Origin: Bacteroidales bacterium
Lineage (GTDB): Bacteria > Bacteroidota > Bacteroidia > Bacteroidales > UBA932
Length of the DNA stretch: 64,000 nucleotides
Direction of reading: 5' to 3'
NCBI GenBank assembly: GCA_017550655.1
Contig: JAFZOK010000013.1
Location: forward strand, 1 to 64,000
Shown piece after piece: positions 43,784 to 51,881 of this stretch (position 1 is its first letter; each line of letters opens with the position of its first letter). The notes under the pieces were generated by a model. It saw only the letters and a list, made by a program, of their open reading frames with translations, made no database searches and was not told where the DNA came from. A program made the position numbers and the translations under genes.

Positions 43784-45907
43784 TTATTGCTTTACATAAA
43801 CCGAGAATGTCTGTCCAGAAATGTTGCCGCCATTTGATGTATAACATCTCCAGTCCTGAGAGGAATATATACCCACATAACGCATTGTTGCCATATGAAT
43901 CAAATACTTTGAAGTATGGCAGGCAAATACATTATTTGAATTGGTTCCTACCCTCACGCCATTATTCGTTGACGTACAATAAAGCCATTGAGTCTTGGCT
44001 GTACTCGTATAGAACACTATTCTAGGATTACCACTTTCGTATGTGACACCTGCCACCCACTGAATATTTGCTGCCGGTGTGGAAGCAAGCGCATTTCCGG
44101 AAACGGTTACAGCAACCGCAGTCGGTGGATTTCCCGTGCCTTTATCGTTCGACAGTGCATAATTGCTTCCATTATTGCCGACAAACACGAAAACGTCACC
44201 ATCCTGAAGTTCTGTTATTTCCTTCTTTACCCACGTCTCGGTACCCGTTGAAACAACGCACTCTTTCTCAGCCATCTCGCTCATGGTGTAACCCGGTGCT
44301 CCGGCAATAGCCTTAATTGTAGTGGTTGACGTGATTCCGAACACGATAGGAAGGCTTGAACTTATGATGGTAGAAGGGTTCTCCTGTGATGGAGTTGAAC
44401 CGTCTGTTGTGTAGCCTACAGTTGCGTCTGCGGCAGAACAGTTAATGGTAACTGTCTTTGTAGTTGCATCGTAACTGATTGTCGGAGTAGGACAAGGCGG
44501 ATCGTTTATCAGAGACGAACCTTCACCGGTTCCTTCCTGGGAGTACAGTACAACTTCATTTTGACCGGAAGTGTAAGCAGCGAAAATCGGAGGTGTATTA
44601 GTGCTGTTGTACTTAATGTAGCGAGGATAATCTCCATTAGAGAGAAGGACAGTGGAGCCGTCCTGAATAGTGACGCTGAATGAAGTGTTGCCATCCTTGC
44701 TGTCAAAACTGCGCAGATAATTATTATTCGTGGTCGCAGAACCTAAATACTTGCCTGCCTGTGCACCGTTTTCGCACTTGAAAGCAACCGTGTAGGATCC
44801 GGTCCCGGCCTCCAGTTCAAAAATCTGGACTGCATCTCCAGGGTTTGTTATTGTCTTGAGGTCACTGCTCTTGACAACAGACGCTGTTGCCCTGTTGTTA
44901 CCGTTCTGCGTGGTGCTAACCGCAACAGCGGCATCCTTGGCAACGATGATTACCTTGGATCCCGGAAGCAGCTGTTTCTTGTCCGTCACAATTTTAAAGA
45001 CCTTGTCTGAACCTGGTGTAATTCCAGACATGTTGATGGTAAAGGTTGCAACCTTTCCAGCCTGGAAATTACCCTTTCCCGTCGGGAATGTGATGGTCTT
45101 TTCATATTTTCCGTTATCCGTATTGACAGAAACCTTCAAAGTCTTGCCTTCCAGGTTGACCGGCTTGAAAGAGAACCAGAAATCCGTTGTGTTGTTCTTG
45201 TCTATAGTAACGGAAGACAAGTCCAGACTGACGGTATTGCCAACAGAGTTGGCGACAAGCTCGCCCGTTTCCGGATAAAAATAGAATCTGCCGGCTACCG
45301 GATCCTGAGCAGTAAGCTCAATGCCGTTGATTGTCACTGTCTCCGGGAGGTCCCTGAACTGGAACTTGCCGTATGCGGCGAGATGGGAGAAGGACAGTGA
45401 AACATTTGTTTCAGCATCCGGGATTGTGGTGAAAGACGAAGACGTTGCTGTCATGATATGGGCAACCTCGTCAACCGAACCATTGATTGGAGTCTGGGTG
45501 GCAGGGAAATCAACCTGGACACTTTTGTAATCGGAATTCCAGGAAATTGCGGCAGCGGCCGGGCTTAAAGCATAGAATACATAAGGGGCTGTCGCTCCGG
45601 TAGCATCAATATCTGCCGTAAAGGAAGCAGTCTTTCCGTTTGCAGACGGAGTAACGGTTGCCTGCTTGGCACTGCCATAATTTAAAGAAATGCTAACTTT
45701 CTGGTTTTCTGACCAGATAGTAGGATAACCGGCACTCTCCTTGTTTCCAAAATATGTCTTGGTGAGAGGATCTGCGCTCTTGGCGGTAAAGCTAACCTTT
45801 ATTACAGAAGAGTCTGGAAGGTTCTCCGGAGAATCGTTCTTGCTGCAGCCTGCAAATATTGCAGTTACAAAAGCGGCAAGGCATAAATAATTAAAGATCT
45901 TTTTCAT
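43784..45907 (-). CDS. Cassette 4 surface lipoprotein with CHB_HEX_C-type domain
   Basis: About 707 residues from the second tandem ATG (SD GGAGGA at 45914-45919). Lipobox IFAGC (Cys 21) then S-K-N-D. Fimbrillin-like domain with TKTYFGNKESAGYPTIWSEN near 51-70; the shared domain (FKIVTDKKQLLPGSKVIIVA to EVVLYSQEG) follows near 300-460. Residues about 472-550 match the chitobiase/beta-hexosaminidase C-terminal-type domain (ATVGYTTDGSTPSQENPS; TTTIKAIAGAPGY). The last 150 residues look like a second copy of the shared domain (ITELQDGDVFVFVGNNGSNY). So this member carries the module twice. Probably a surface binding protein. Confidence 0.86.
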   Translation of the reverse strand: MKKIFNYLCLAAFVTAIFAGCSKNDSPENLPDSSVIKVSFTAKSADPLTKTYFGNKESAGYPTIWSENQKVSISLNYGSAKQATVTPSANGKTASFTADIDATGATAPYVFYALSPAAAAISWNSDYKSVQVDFPATQTPINGSVDEVAHIMTATSSSFTTIPDAETNVSLSFSHLAAYGKFQFRDLPETVTINGIELTAQDPVAGRFYFYPETGELVANSVGNTVSLDLSSVTIDKNNTTDFWFSFKPVNLEGKTLKVSVNTDNGKYEKTITFPTGKGNFQAGKVATFTINMSGITPGSDKVFKIVTDKKQLLPGSKVIIVAKDAAVAVSTTQNGNNRATASVVKSSDLKTITNPGDAVQIFELEAGTGSYTVAFKCENGAQAGKYLGSATTNNNYLRSFDSKDGNTSFSVTIQDGSTVLLSNGDYPRYIKYNSTNTPPIFAAYTSGQNEVVLYSQEGTGEGSSLINDPPCPTPTISYDATTKTVTINCSAADATVGYTTDGSTPSQENPSTIISSSLPIVFGITSTTTIKAIAGAPGYTMSEMAEKECVVSTGTETWVKKEITELQDGDVFVFVGNNGSNYALSNDKGTGNPPTAVAVTVSGNALASTPAANIQWVAGVTYESGNPRIVFYTSTAKTQWLYCTSTNNGVRVGTNSNNVFACHTSKYLIHMATMRYVGIYSSQDWRCYTSNGGNISGQTFSVYVKQ

Positions 45908-45925
45908 AATCATTCCTCCATAATT

Positions 45926-46069
45926 TTACAAATCACCCCAGTCTTCTTCTGGTGTTGGCGGCACTTCGTCGCCAGAGCTCATTGTAGCAATGGCGCCTTC
46001 CAATTTGACGGAATACACAATACAAACCGGTGTAAGGTACTCCTCAAGTGTGTCGAGATGGAATTTCAT
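45926..46069 (-). CDS. Cassette 4 small protein, 47 residues
   Basis: Starts MKFHLDTLEEYLTPVCIVYS and ends MSSGDEVPPTPEEDWGDL. This copy has T-P-V-C in place of A-P-x-C. The stop is 18 bases before the lipoprotein ATG. A TAACTTG box lies at 46118-46124 on the minus strand, but its upstream TTTG is not well placed. Function unknown. Confidence 0.78.
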   Translation of the reverse strand: MKFHLDTLEEYLTPVCIVYSVKLEGAIATMSSGDEVPPTPEEDWGDL

Positions 46070-46134
46070 TTTACTTGTTTTTTTTATGGTTTTATTCTAA
46101 TTTGCCTAAAAGCTTTGCAAGTTAACACTTATTT

Positions 46135-46172
46135 TTCAAAAACAACAGAGCCCGGCACAAAACCGGGCTCTG
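46135..46172 (-). terminator. Intrinsic terminator after cassette 5
   Basis: Minus strand: CAGAGCCCGG (46172-46163) pairs perfectly with CCGGGCTCTG (46155-46146), followed by TTGTTTTTG. It is almost the same hairpin as at 42038-42068, next to cassette 3. Confidence 0.8.
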
Positions 46173-46193
46173 ACAAATCAATTCAGATAAATA

Positions 46194-48380
46194 CTATTCA
46201 GCAACAGCATTTACACCCCAAACAACGAAACGGCGCTGTCCCCTGTTGTTTGTCAATGTAATTGTTGATTCTGCAGTAATGTCAGAAACTGTTAATTCAA
46301 AGAAATCAGTATCAGGATCCGTTGTTACTGTATACGGCTGAGTGTTCTGGCCTCCAATTGTAGAACAAGCCCTCATATTGCTAAGTGATGGAGTTACAGT
46401 GCCCACAGTGCCAACACTGGCAGTAATAGTTACTGTAGGAGCAGAATCGCTACCATATCTTACCGCATGGAAATATACCTTTGTTGTTCCGGCAGGGACA
46501 ACAAAAGATATTGAACCGGCATTACTCCTTGATCCGCCACAGTATGCATTATACTGATTACCGTCGATAATTACGCCAAATGATGATGAGCCTGTCAATG
46601 AAGCCACATTGCTGGTATAAACATACTTATAACCGGAATTCTCTCCAGGAGCCTGTTCTACGGTAACTACAACATCATCGGCACCAGGATAGCTCAATGT
46701 AATGTGTCCTGTTCTGGAAGGACCATCCGGATCGTTAGCGGCAAAATCAAAGGAAACATGTCCTGCCGTAGCATAATTGAGATTGGTAATCCAGGAAACA
46801 TCTGTTGTTGCTGTAACAGAACCGTTTTCAACATTTACAAGGTTATATGTAATTATCTGGCTTCCTGCTGTAAAATCTACAGAAAGCGGATTGTCTGATG
46901 TAACCTTTATATGAGGAACCTTTGGAAGAAGGTTCTTGCCATTACCGGAACCATACAGTTTATAAATGGATACATTACCATTGGTCTGAACTGCATTATA
47001 ACAAGAGAAAATGCGATTGTTGCTATTATACTGAACAAGGTTTCTTGTATTAGTACCCTGAGCCATAAGGGTTGCAACACCATCAGCTATCACAACACTG
47101 AAGGATCCGTTTGCATCGTTAGTAGTCTGGGTTCTGAGATAATTCTGAGAGCTAGATGCTGCATAAATATAGCCTGTATTAGAGCCATTTTTACACTGGA
47201 ATGCAACAGAGTTGTCTGCTGATCCGGCCTTAAGATAAAATACCTGAACTGATGTACTCGGGTTCTCGATGTAAGTGACTCCGTCTGCCGTGGTTTTAGT
47301 TACTGACTGCCTACCTCTATTATTGTTATTCTGGGTAGTACTCATAGCGTAATTAGCGTTAGTGGCAACAATAATTACCTCTGAGTCTTCTGTCAGGTCG
47401 TCGATATCGGTTACAAGAATATATTTGTCTGCAACTGTAGTTCTAACAGCGCTCGCCATGTTAACGGCCAGCAAATTCCTGGCATTCTGCTTGAATGTCT
47501 TGCTTATGCCTGTAATGGAACGGGTGTACTTAGCCTTGTTGGTTGTAATCTCCACATCCAGAGAAGTAACTGTAACAGGAAGAACACAAGCCCAAGCCTC
47601 AACATTTCCACCTGAAATGGAAAGGTTGTCTCCATTAAGAGTAATCTCGCTGGAAGAAGCGGCGGAAATACTGTTGTCTGTAAGGTCTAGAGTAAATGTT
47701 CCTGTAATAGGAGTGCTTGCTGTAAGCTTAATGGAAGATACGATTTCTCCTTCAGTGTAACCGGTAACGGATGAAAGGTTCTTGAAAGTAAGATCCAAAT
47801 GGGCAACTAAACGGGTCCAGTTAATCGCCACAGCTTCTGAAGGGAAGCCTTCAAATACTGCAGTCTTACCAACCATAATATCACCAAGAGCATCAAAAGA
47901 ACTTGCTGCCGGAGTCTGGGCGGTAGGAAGAGTAACAGACAGGCTAGGAGCTGCAGAAACGGTAGAACCGATAGCCTTGTAAGGGTAAATGCCGTAGAAT
48001 ACACACGCTCCTTCGGTCTGTGCGGTAAAGCCATTGCTTCCAACAGGAACGCTAAAGGTACCGTGAGTTGGATCTCCACTCTCTATAGCAATTGGGTTGG
48101 ATGCGTAGAATTTGGCTGCTGCAGGAGCTGGAGCATCTTTTCCCATCCACTCTCCGTCAAGAGTATAACCAACACGGATCATATCTCCTTCGCTCCAAAC
48201 TATAGTAGTACCATCCCAAGCAGTCTTTGACTCAGCTTTGAGCTGAGGCCTCTTGGATGTAAAAGTCAACACGGAAACTTCTTCTTTTGTTTCCTCTGTA
48301 CCAGGAGTTTCAACAGACTCCTTGCTGCATGATGCAAAAGCAAACAAAGATGCTAATGCGAGAAATAAAAACTTTTTCAT
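46194..48380 (-). CDS. Cassette 5 surface lipoprotein, divergent
   Basis: 728 residues. Lipobox AFASC (Cys 18) then S-K-E-S. The N-terminal domain is a more distant fimbrillin-like fold (SKTAWDGTTIVWSEGDMIRV near 51-70; LPTAQTPAASSFDALGDIMV near 150-170). The shared domain spans about 325-500 (YILVTDIDDLTEDSEVIIVA to VSIYKLYG), a BACON-like domain about 510-605 (ending VVVTVEQAPGE), and a beta-rich C-terminus about 610-728. The gene starts 12 bases after its small partner and has no Shine-Dalgarno sequence, like cassette 1 and unlike the others. A surface role is inferred. Confidence 0.86.
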   Translation of the reverse strand: MKKFLFLALASLFAFASCSKESVETPGTEETKEEVSVLTFTSKRPQLKAESKTAWDGTTIVWSEGDMIRVGYTLDGEWMGKDAPAPAAAKFYASNPIAIESGDPTHGTFSVPVGSNGFTAQTEGACVFYGIYPYKAIGSTVSAAPSLSVTLPTAQTPAASSFDALGDIMVGKTAVFEGFPSEAVAINWTRLVAHLDLTFKNLSSVTGYTEGEIVSSIKLTASTPITGTFTLDLTDNSISAASSSEITLNGDNLSISGGNVEAWACVLPVTVTSLDVEITTNKAKYTRSITGISKTFKQNARNLLAVNMASAVRTTVADKYILVTDIDDLTEDSEVIIVATNANYAMSTTQNNNNRGRQSVTKTTADGVTYIENPSTSVQVFYLKAGSADNSVAFQCKNGSNTGYIYAASSSQNYLRTQTTNDANGSFSVVIADGVATLMAQGTNTRNLVQYNSNNRIFSCYNAVQTNGNVSIYKLYGSGNGKNLLPKVPHIKVTSDNPLSVDFTAGSQIITYNLVNVENGSVTATTDVSWITNLNYATAGHVSFDFAANDPDGPSRTGHITLSYPGADDVVVTVEQAPGENSGYKYVYTSNVASLTGSSSFGVIIDGNQYNAYCGGSRSNAGSISFVVPAGTTKVYFHAVRYGSDSAPTVTITASVGTVGTVTPSLSNMRACSTIGGQNTQPYTVTTDPDTDFFELTVSDITAESTITLTNNRGQRRFVVWGVNAVAE

Positions 48381-48392
48381 AGAATCTTTGTT

Positions 48393-48536
48393 TTAAATTT
48401 CACCGAGATCATTGTTGTCGTCATAGCCGTCATCAGAGGAATTAGGACTCTGAGCAATCACTGACTCTGTCGTGATGGAATACACTTTACATACTGGTGC
48501 CGTGTACTCCTTTTCTGTGTCGAAATTGAACTTCAT
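48393..48536 (-). CDS. Cassette 5 small protein, 47 residues
   Basis: Starts MKFNFDTEKEYTAPVCKVYS and ends with the acidic DDGYDDNNDLGEI. The front half matches the family (Y-T-A-P-V-C at 11-16), while the tail is of the cassette 1 type (IAQSP, runs of Asp, DLG). The stop is 12 bases before the lipoprotein start. Function unknown. Confidence 0.8.
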   Translation of the reverse strand: MKFNFDTEKEYTAPVCKVYSITTESVIAQSPNSSDDGYDDNNDLGEI

Positions 48537-48597
48537 TTTAATTGGAACTATTTATATTTGTTATATTATTTTCTGTTTTTGGCCGAAAAAAGCGGCG

Positions 48598-48629
48598 CAA
48601 AATAACATAATCCATCTGAATCTTCCAAA
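48598..48629 (-). promoter_or_regulatory. Promoter of cassette 5
   Basis: Minus strand: TTTG (48626-48629) is 21 bases upstream of TATTTTG (48598-48604). CGCCGCTTTTTTCGGC follows, matching cassettes 2 and 3. Confidence 0.62.
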
Positions 48630-48699
48630 TTTTTTGGTAGGAAAACGCAAAAATCCCCCTCAGCGATGCCTTACAGGCCTGTTTTGTAACATCTGTAAC

Positions 48700-48733
48700 A
48701 AAAACAAAAGCGGGCAGGATTATCCTGCCCGCT
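48700..48733 (-). terminator. Intrinsic terminator after cassette 6
   Basis: Minus strand: AGCGGGCAGGA (48733-48723) pairs perfectly with TCCTGCCCGCT (48719-48709) around three bases, followed by TTTGTTTTTG. The strongest of the GCGGGCAGGA hairpins in the array. Confidence 0.88.
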
Positions 48734-48796
48734 GATGTGTCCGGCATTCACCGGCTTTAAGTTATTGTCTTGCCTCGTGCAAGAATCTACAATATC

Positions 48797-51406
48797 TTAT
48801 CTATAAGTTACAGACAATGCGTCAAGTCTTACTTGACCTGCCATCTTAATAGCAACACTACTTGTATTACCTGTAATAGTTACTGTTACCGTTTTTCCAG
48901 AAGCAGACGCAGATGCAGAAGCCCCGGAAGCAACTGTAAATGTTGAGCCGGCAAGAGTTGTTGCATAACTCTCATTGTTGCAGGTAAATACAATCTTAGT
49001 AATGCGCTTCCCACCAGAAGCAGAAATGGTAAACGTTGTTCCAGAATAAAGACGCATTGGATTTGTATAGGAATTCGACGCCGAGTGCACGTATGAAATG
49101 TAACTGTCCATACTGGTTGCTGTGGTTGATGCAGGACCTAAATCAGTTGAGGTAACTGTAGTTTCAGAAGATGCTACAAAGCTTGCCGAGATAGTTACAT
49201 TGGAGGTTCCTACAACGAAGGTTGCTACTGGAGTGTTTCCGCTTACGGTTGCTCCGGTAACAGTCCAGGAATTCAAGGCGTAGCCTGATGCAGGTGAAGC
49301 GGTAAGGGTAACGGTCTTGCCCTCTGCAACTGCAGTACCAGAAGTAATGGCGCTGCCATCAACTTCTACAGTGAATGAACCATGTGAAGGAGCGGACCAG
49401 CTGATGGTATGTGTAGGAATGGTTACATGACCAGTCTTTACAAAGTTATCATCGCTCCAGACCTTAATCTGGTCATTGTCTCCATAATGGGCAACGGTTC
49501 CGATAACGGTGACAATATCACCTTCTACAATACCGGAAGGAACTCCTGCGTTTGCATACACATAGTATGTGTTGGAGCCGTTCTTGACCAGAAGGTTCTT
49601 GCCGCTGATAGCGTTTATTGTGAGGCTTTCTACCTTAGCGTAAGCGTTCTGGTAAGTGCTGAGATTGCCGATAAGCTGAGTGAGAGTGTAAGTTACAGGA
49701 GCAACTGTAGCACCGCTTCCGGTAAAGGTTGCTGTATAGGCAGTGATCTCACTTGTACCGTTGAACAGCTTGGTAGTTGCAGTAATCTCGCCTGTCAAAG
49801 TCTGACCCTGGGTCAAACCGTGACCGGTCTTGTACACAAGAATAGATCCTGTGGCATCCTTAATGACTGCATTGTTTGCATCAGGAACATAAGATACGAC
49901 AGCATCGGTAAGCTTGCCGTTGAAAGTAGCGCTTGCCGAGGTTGTCAGACCGTTCAACTGAGATACAGTAGTAAAGTCGTAAGAAGAACTACCGCCGTCA
50001 ACCAAACCAGCACCGGTACCGGTACCTTCCAGCTTGTAGATAGCAACTGCGTTATTGACTGGGCTGGTTTCTGCATAAAGCGAGAAGATAGGATTTCCGC
50101 TATTCGGATTATATCTCATATAATTGCGGTCCGAACTGTTGTTAGCCTTCAAAACCATCGTACCGCTAGAGATTGTCACATTGAAGGAAGCACTTGCATC
50201 AACAGTAGTATTGTCGCTATGGAGATAGTTACCACTGGTTATTCCATTGATGAAATAATCAGCCTTGTCTCCGTTTATGCACTTGAAGGCAACAGTATTG
50301 CTTACAGAACCTGCCATAAGGGTGAAAGTCTGTACTGCATCGCCTGGATTGGTGATGGTGTTTGTTCCCTTGGTTACAGAAGCAGCTACTCTGTTGTTTG
50401 TCTGCTGAGTTGTGCTCATAGCATAGTCGTAATCCTGGGCAACAATGATAACCTCTGAATTGGCATTAAGCTGGTCATAGCTGGTAACAAGAGTGTAAAC
50501 CTTGTCGGTACCAGGAGTGATGCCGTCCATATCGATGTTGAAGGAAGCAACCTTACCGGCCAGGAAATTACCCTTTCCTGAAGGGAAGGTAACTGTCTTG
50601 ATATAATCGCCACCGGAAGTGTGAACGGTAAACTTGATCTTCTTGCCCTGAAGGTCAACAGGCTTGATTCCGAACCAGAATACCTTGGAGGCATTGCTCT
50701 CTGCTGAAATAGCTGAAGTGTTAATGGTCAGAATCTTGGCAGCTGTCTGATCCTCGTAACCGCCAGTTGAAGGAGTGAAATATACACGTCCTACGATATT
50801 CTCGTCAGCAGCAAGGTCAATGCTCTGGATGGTTACGGTTTCAGGGAAATTCTTGAGCATAAACCTTCCGTAAGCCGCAATGTGGGCAAAGTTAAGAGTA
50901 ACATTTTCAGGAAGAGTGGTAAATGTCTCGGTTGATGCTGCCATAATGTGGGCGGCCTCATCTACAGAACCCATTGTAGGAGTCTGGGTGGCTGGGAATT
51001 GAACATTAAAAGAACGCACACTGGCCACCATTGAAGTACTGATACAAGCCGAAGCAGGGCTAATGGCATAGAATGTATAGCTTCCACCCTCGTCATCTAC
51101 AACACTAGCGTCAAAAGATGCTGTCTTTCCATTGGCGCTCGGAGTTACATTAGCATTTGTGCTTGATGCTTGTGAAGCCATATCAACAGTAATCTTAACC
51201 TGCTGGTTCTCTGACCATACTGTAGGATAGCCAGAAGTGGTCTTATCGCCGAAATAAGTCTTGGTCTCTGCGGTCTTTGCGCTGAAACTGATGGTCTTCT
51301 TATTGGAAGTTTCAGGCAGATTCTCAGGGGATTCGTTTTTGCTGCAGCCTGCAAATATTGCTGTGGCGAATGCAGCCAGGCATAAGAAATTAACAATCTT
51401 TTTCAT
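48797..51406 (-). CDS. Cassette 6 surface lipoprotein with OB-like and InlB-type repeat domains
   Basis: About 869 residues from the second tandem ATG (SD AAGGAGGA at 51413-51420). Lipobox IFAGC (Cys 21) then S-K-N-E. The first 290 residues are fimbrillin-like (TKTYFGDKTTSGYPTVWSEN near 47-66) and close to cassette 4. The shared domain follows (VYTLVTSYDQLNANSEVIIVA to VAIYKLEG, about 300-470), then an OB-like domain about 475-660 (LTDAVVSYVPDANNAVIKDA), a divergent InlB B-repeat-type domain about 670-760 (GSFTVEVDGSAITSGTAVAE) and a Ser/Ala-rich terminal beta-sandwich (about 765-869). Probably a surface binding protein; no catalytic motif seen. Confidence 0.86.
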   Translation of the reverse strand: MKKIVNFLCLAAFATAIFAGCSKNESPENLPETSNKKTISFSAKTAETKTYFGDKTTSGYPTVWSENQQVKITVDMASQASSTNANVTPSANGKTASFDASVVDDEGGSYTFYAISPASACISTSMVASVRSFNVQFPATQTPTMGSVDEAAHIMAASTETFTTLPENVTLNFAHIAAYGRFMLKNFPETVTIQSIDLAADENIVGRVYFTPSTGGYEDQTAAKILTINTSAISAESNASKVFWFGIKPVDLQGKKIKFTVHTSGGDYIKTVTFPSGKGNFLAGKVASFNIDMDGITPGTDKVYTLVTSYDQLNANSEVIIVAQDYDYAMSTTQQTNNRVAASVTKGTNTITNPGDAVQTFTLMAGSVSNTVAFKCINGDKADYFINGITSGNYLHSDNTTVDASASFNVTISSGTMVLKANNSSDRNYMRYNPNSGNPIFSLYAETSPVNNAVAIYKLEGTGTGAGLVDGGSSSYDFTTVSQLNGLTTSASATFNGKLTDAVVSYVPDANNAVIKDATGSILVYKTGHGLTQGQTLTGEITATTKLFNGTSEITAYTATFTGSGATVAPVTYTLTQLIGNLSTYQNAYAKVESLTINAISGKNLLVKNGSNTYYVYANAGVPSGIVEGDIVTVIGTVAHYGDNDQIKVWSDDNFVKTGHVTIPTHTISWSAPSHGSFTVEVDGSAITSGTAVAEGKTVTLTASPASGYALNSWTVTGATVSGNTPVATFVVGTSNVTISASFVASSETTVTSTDLGPASTTATSMDSYISYVHSASNSYTNPMRLYSGTTFTISASGGKRITKIVFTCNNESYATTLAGSTFTVASGASASASASGKTVTVTITGNTSSVAIKMAGQVRLDALSVTYR

Positions 51407-51424
51407 TTTCATTCCTCCTTAATT

Positions 51425-51568
51425 TTACAAATCACCCCAGTCTTCTTCTGGTGTAGGCGGGACTTCGTCACCAGAGCTCATAGTGGCAATGGTGCCCTCT
51501 AAGTTAACGGAATACACTTTGCACACCGGCGCAATGTATTCTCTTTCGTCAGTGAATTTGAATTGCAT
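51425..51568 (-). CDS. Cassette 6 small protein, 47 residues
   Basis: Starts MQFKFTDEREYIAPVCKVYS and ends MSSGDEVPPTPEEDWGDL. Cys 16 lies in Y-I-A-P-V-C. The stop is 18 bases before the lipoprotein ATG. Function unknown. Confidence 0.8.
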   Translation of the reverse strand: MQFKFTDEREYIAPVCKVYSVNLEGTIATMSSGDEVPPTPEEDWGDL

Positions 51569-51802
51569 TTTATTAAATTTTACGTATCTAATAATTATTG
51601 TCTATTGTTCTAGTTCGGGAGTAGGCCCTGAATTGGATTGGGCGTATATGCGGGTCAAAGATACGAATTTATTCCATACGTCCCGTCAAAATCGCCGAGA
51701 AAATTTCTTTTTTTTATAATAGGTATAATGGGAACCCATCCAGAAGGCCGCCAGATGCCTGTTGTATCAACCAGTAGTAAAGAAAAAGTGTAGTGCGGGG
51801 AG
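51569..51802. other. Intergenic stretch between cassettes 7 and 6
   Basis: About 310 bases separate the cassette 7 lipoprotein stop from the cassette 6 small gene. The right part is the cassette 7 terminator, and a promoter for cassette 6 lies at 51656-51690, giving this cassette a longer leader (about 80 bases) than the others. No coding frame is supported. Confidence 0.5.
51656..51690 (-). promoter_or_regulatory. Promoter of cassette 6
   Basis: Minus strand: TATCTTTG (51656-51663) is a perfect -7 box; TTTG at 51687-51690 lies 23 bases upstream, a little far. The bases after the box do not match the CGCCGCTTTTTT element of cassettes 2, 3 and 5. Confidence 0.45.
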
Positions 51803-51837
51803 AAAACAACACGGGCAGGAGTTTTGTTCCCGCCCGT
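51803..51837 (-). terminator. Terminator hairpin after cassette 7
   Basis: Minus strand: ACGGGCGGGA (51837-51828) pairs with TCCTGCCCGT (51820-51811) with one wobble around seven bases, followed by GTTGTTTTC. Confidence 0.75.
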
Positions 51838-51881
51838 ATTGTTTATTTGTTTACTCTTTACTGTTTATTCCATTCCTCAGG

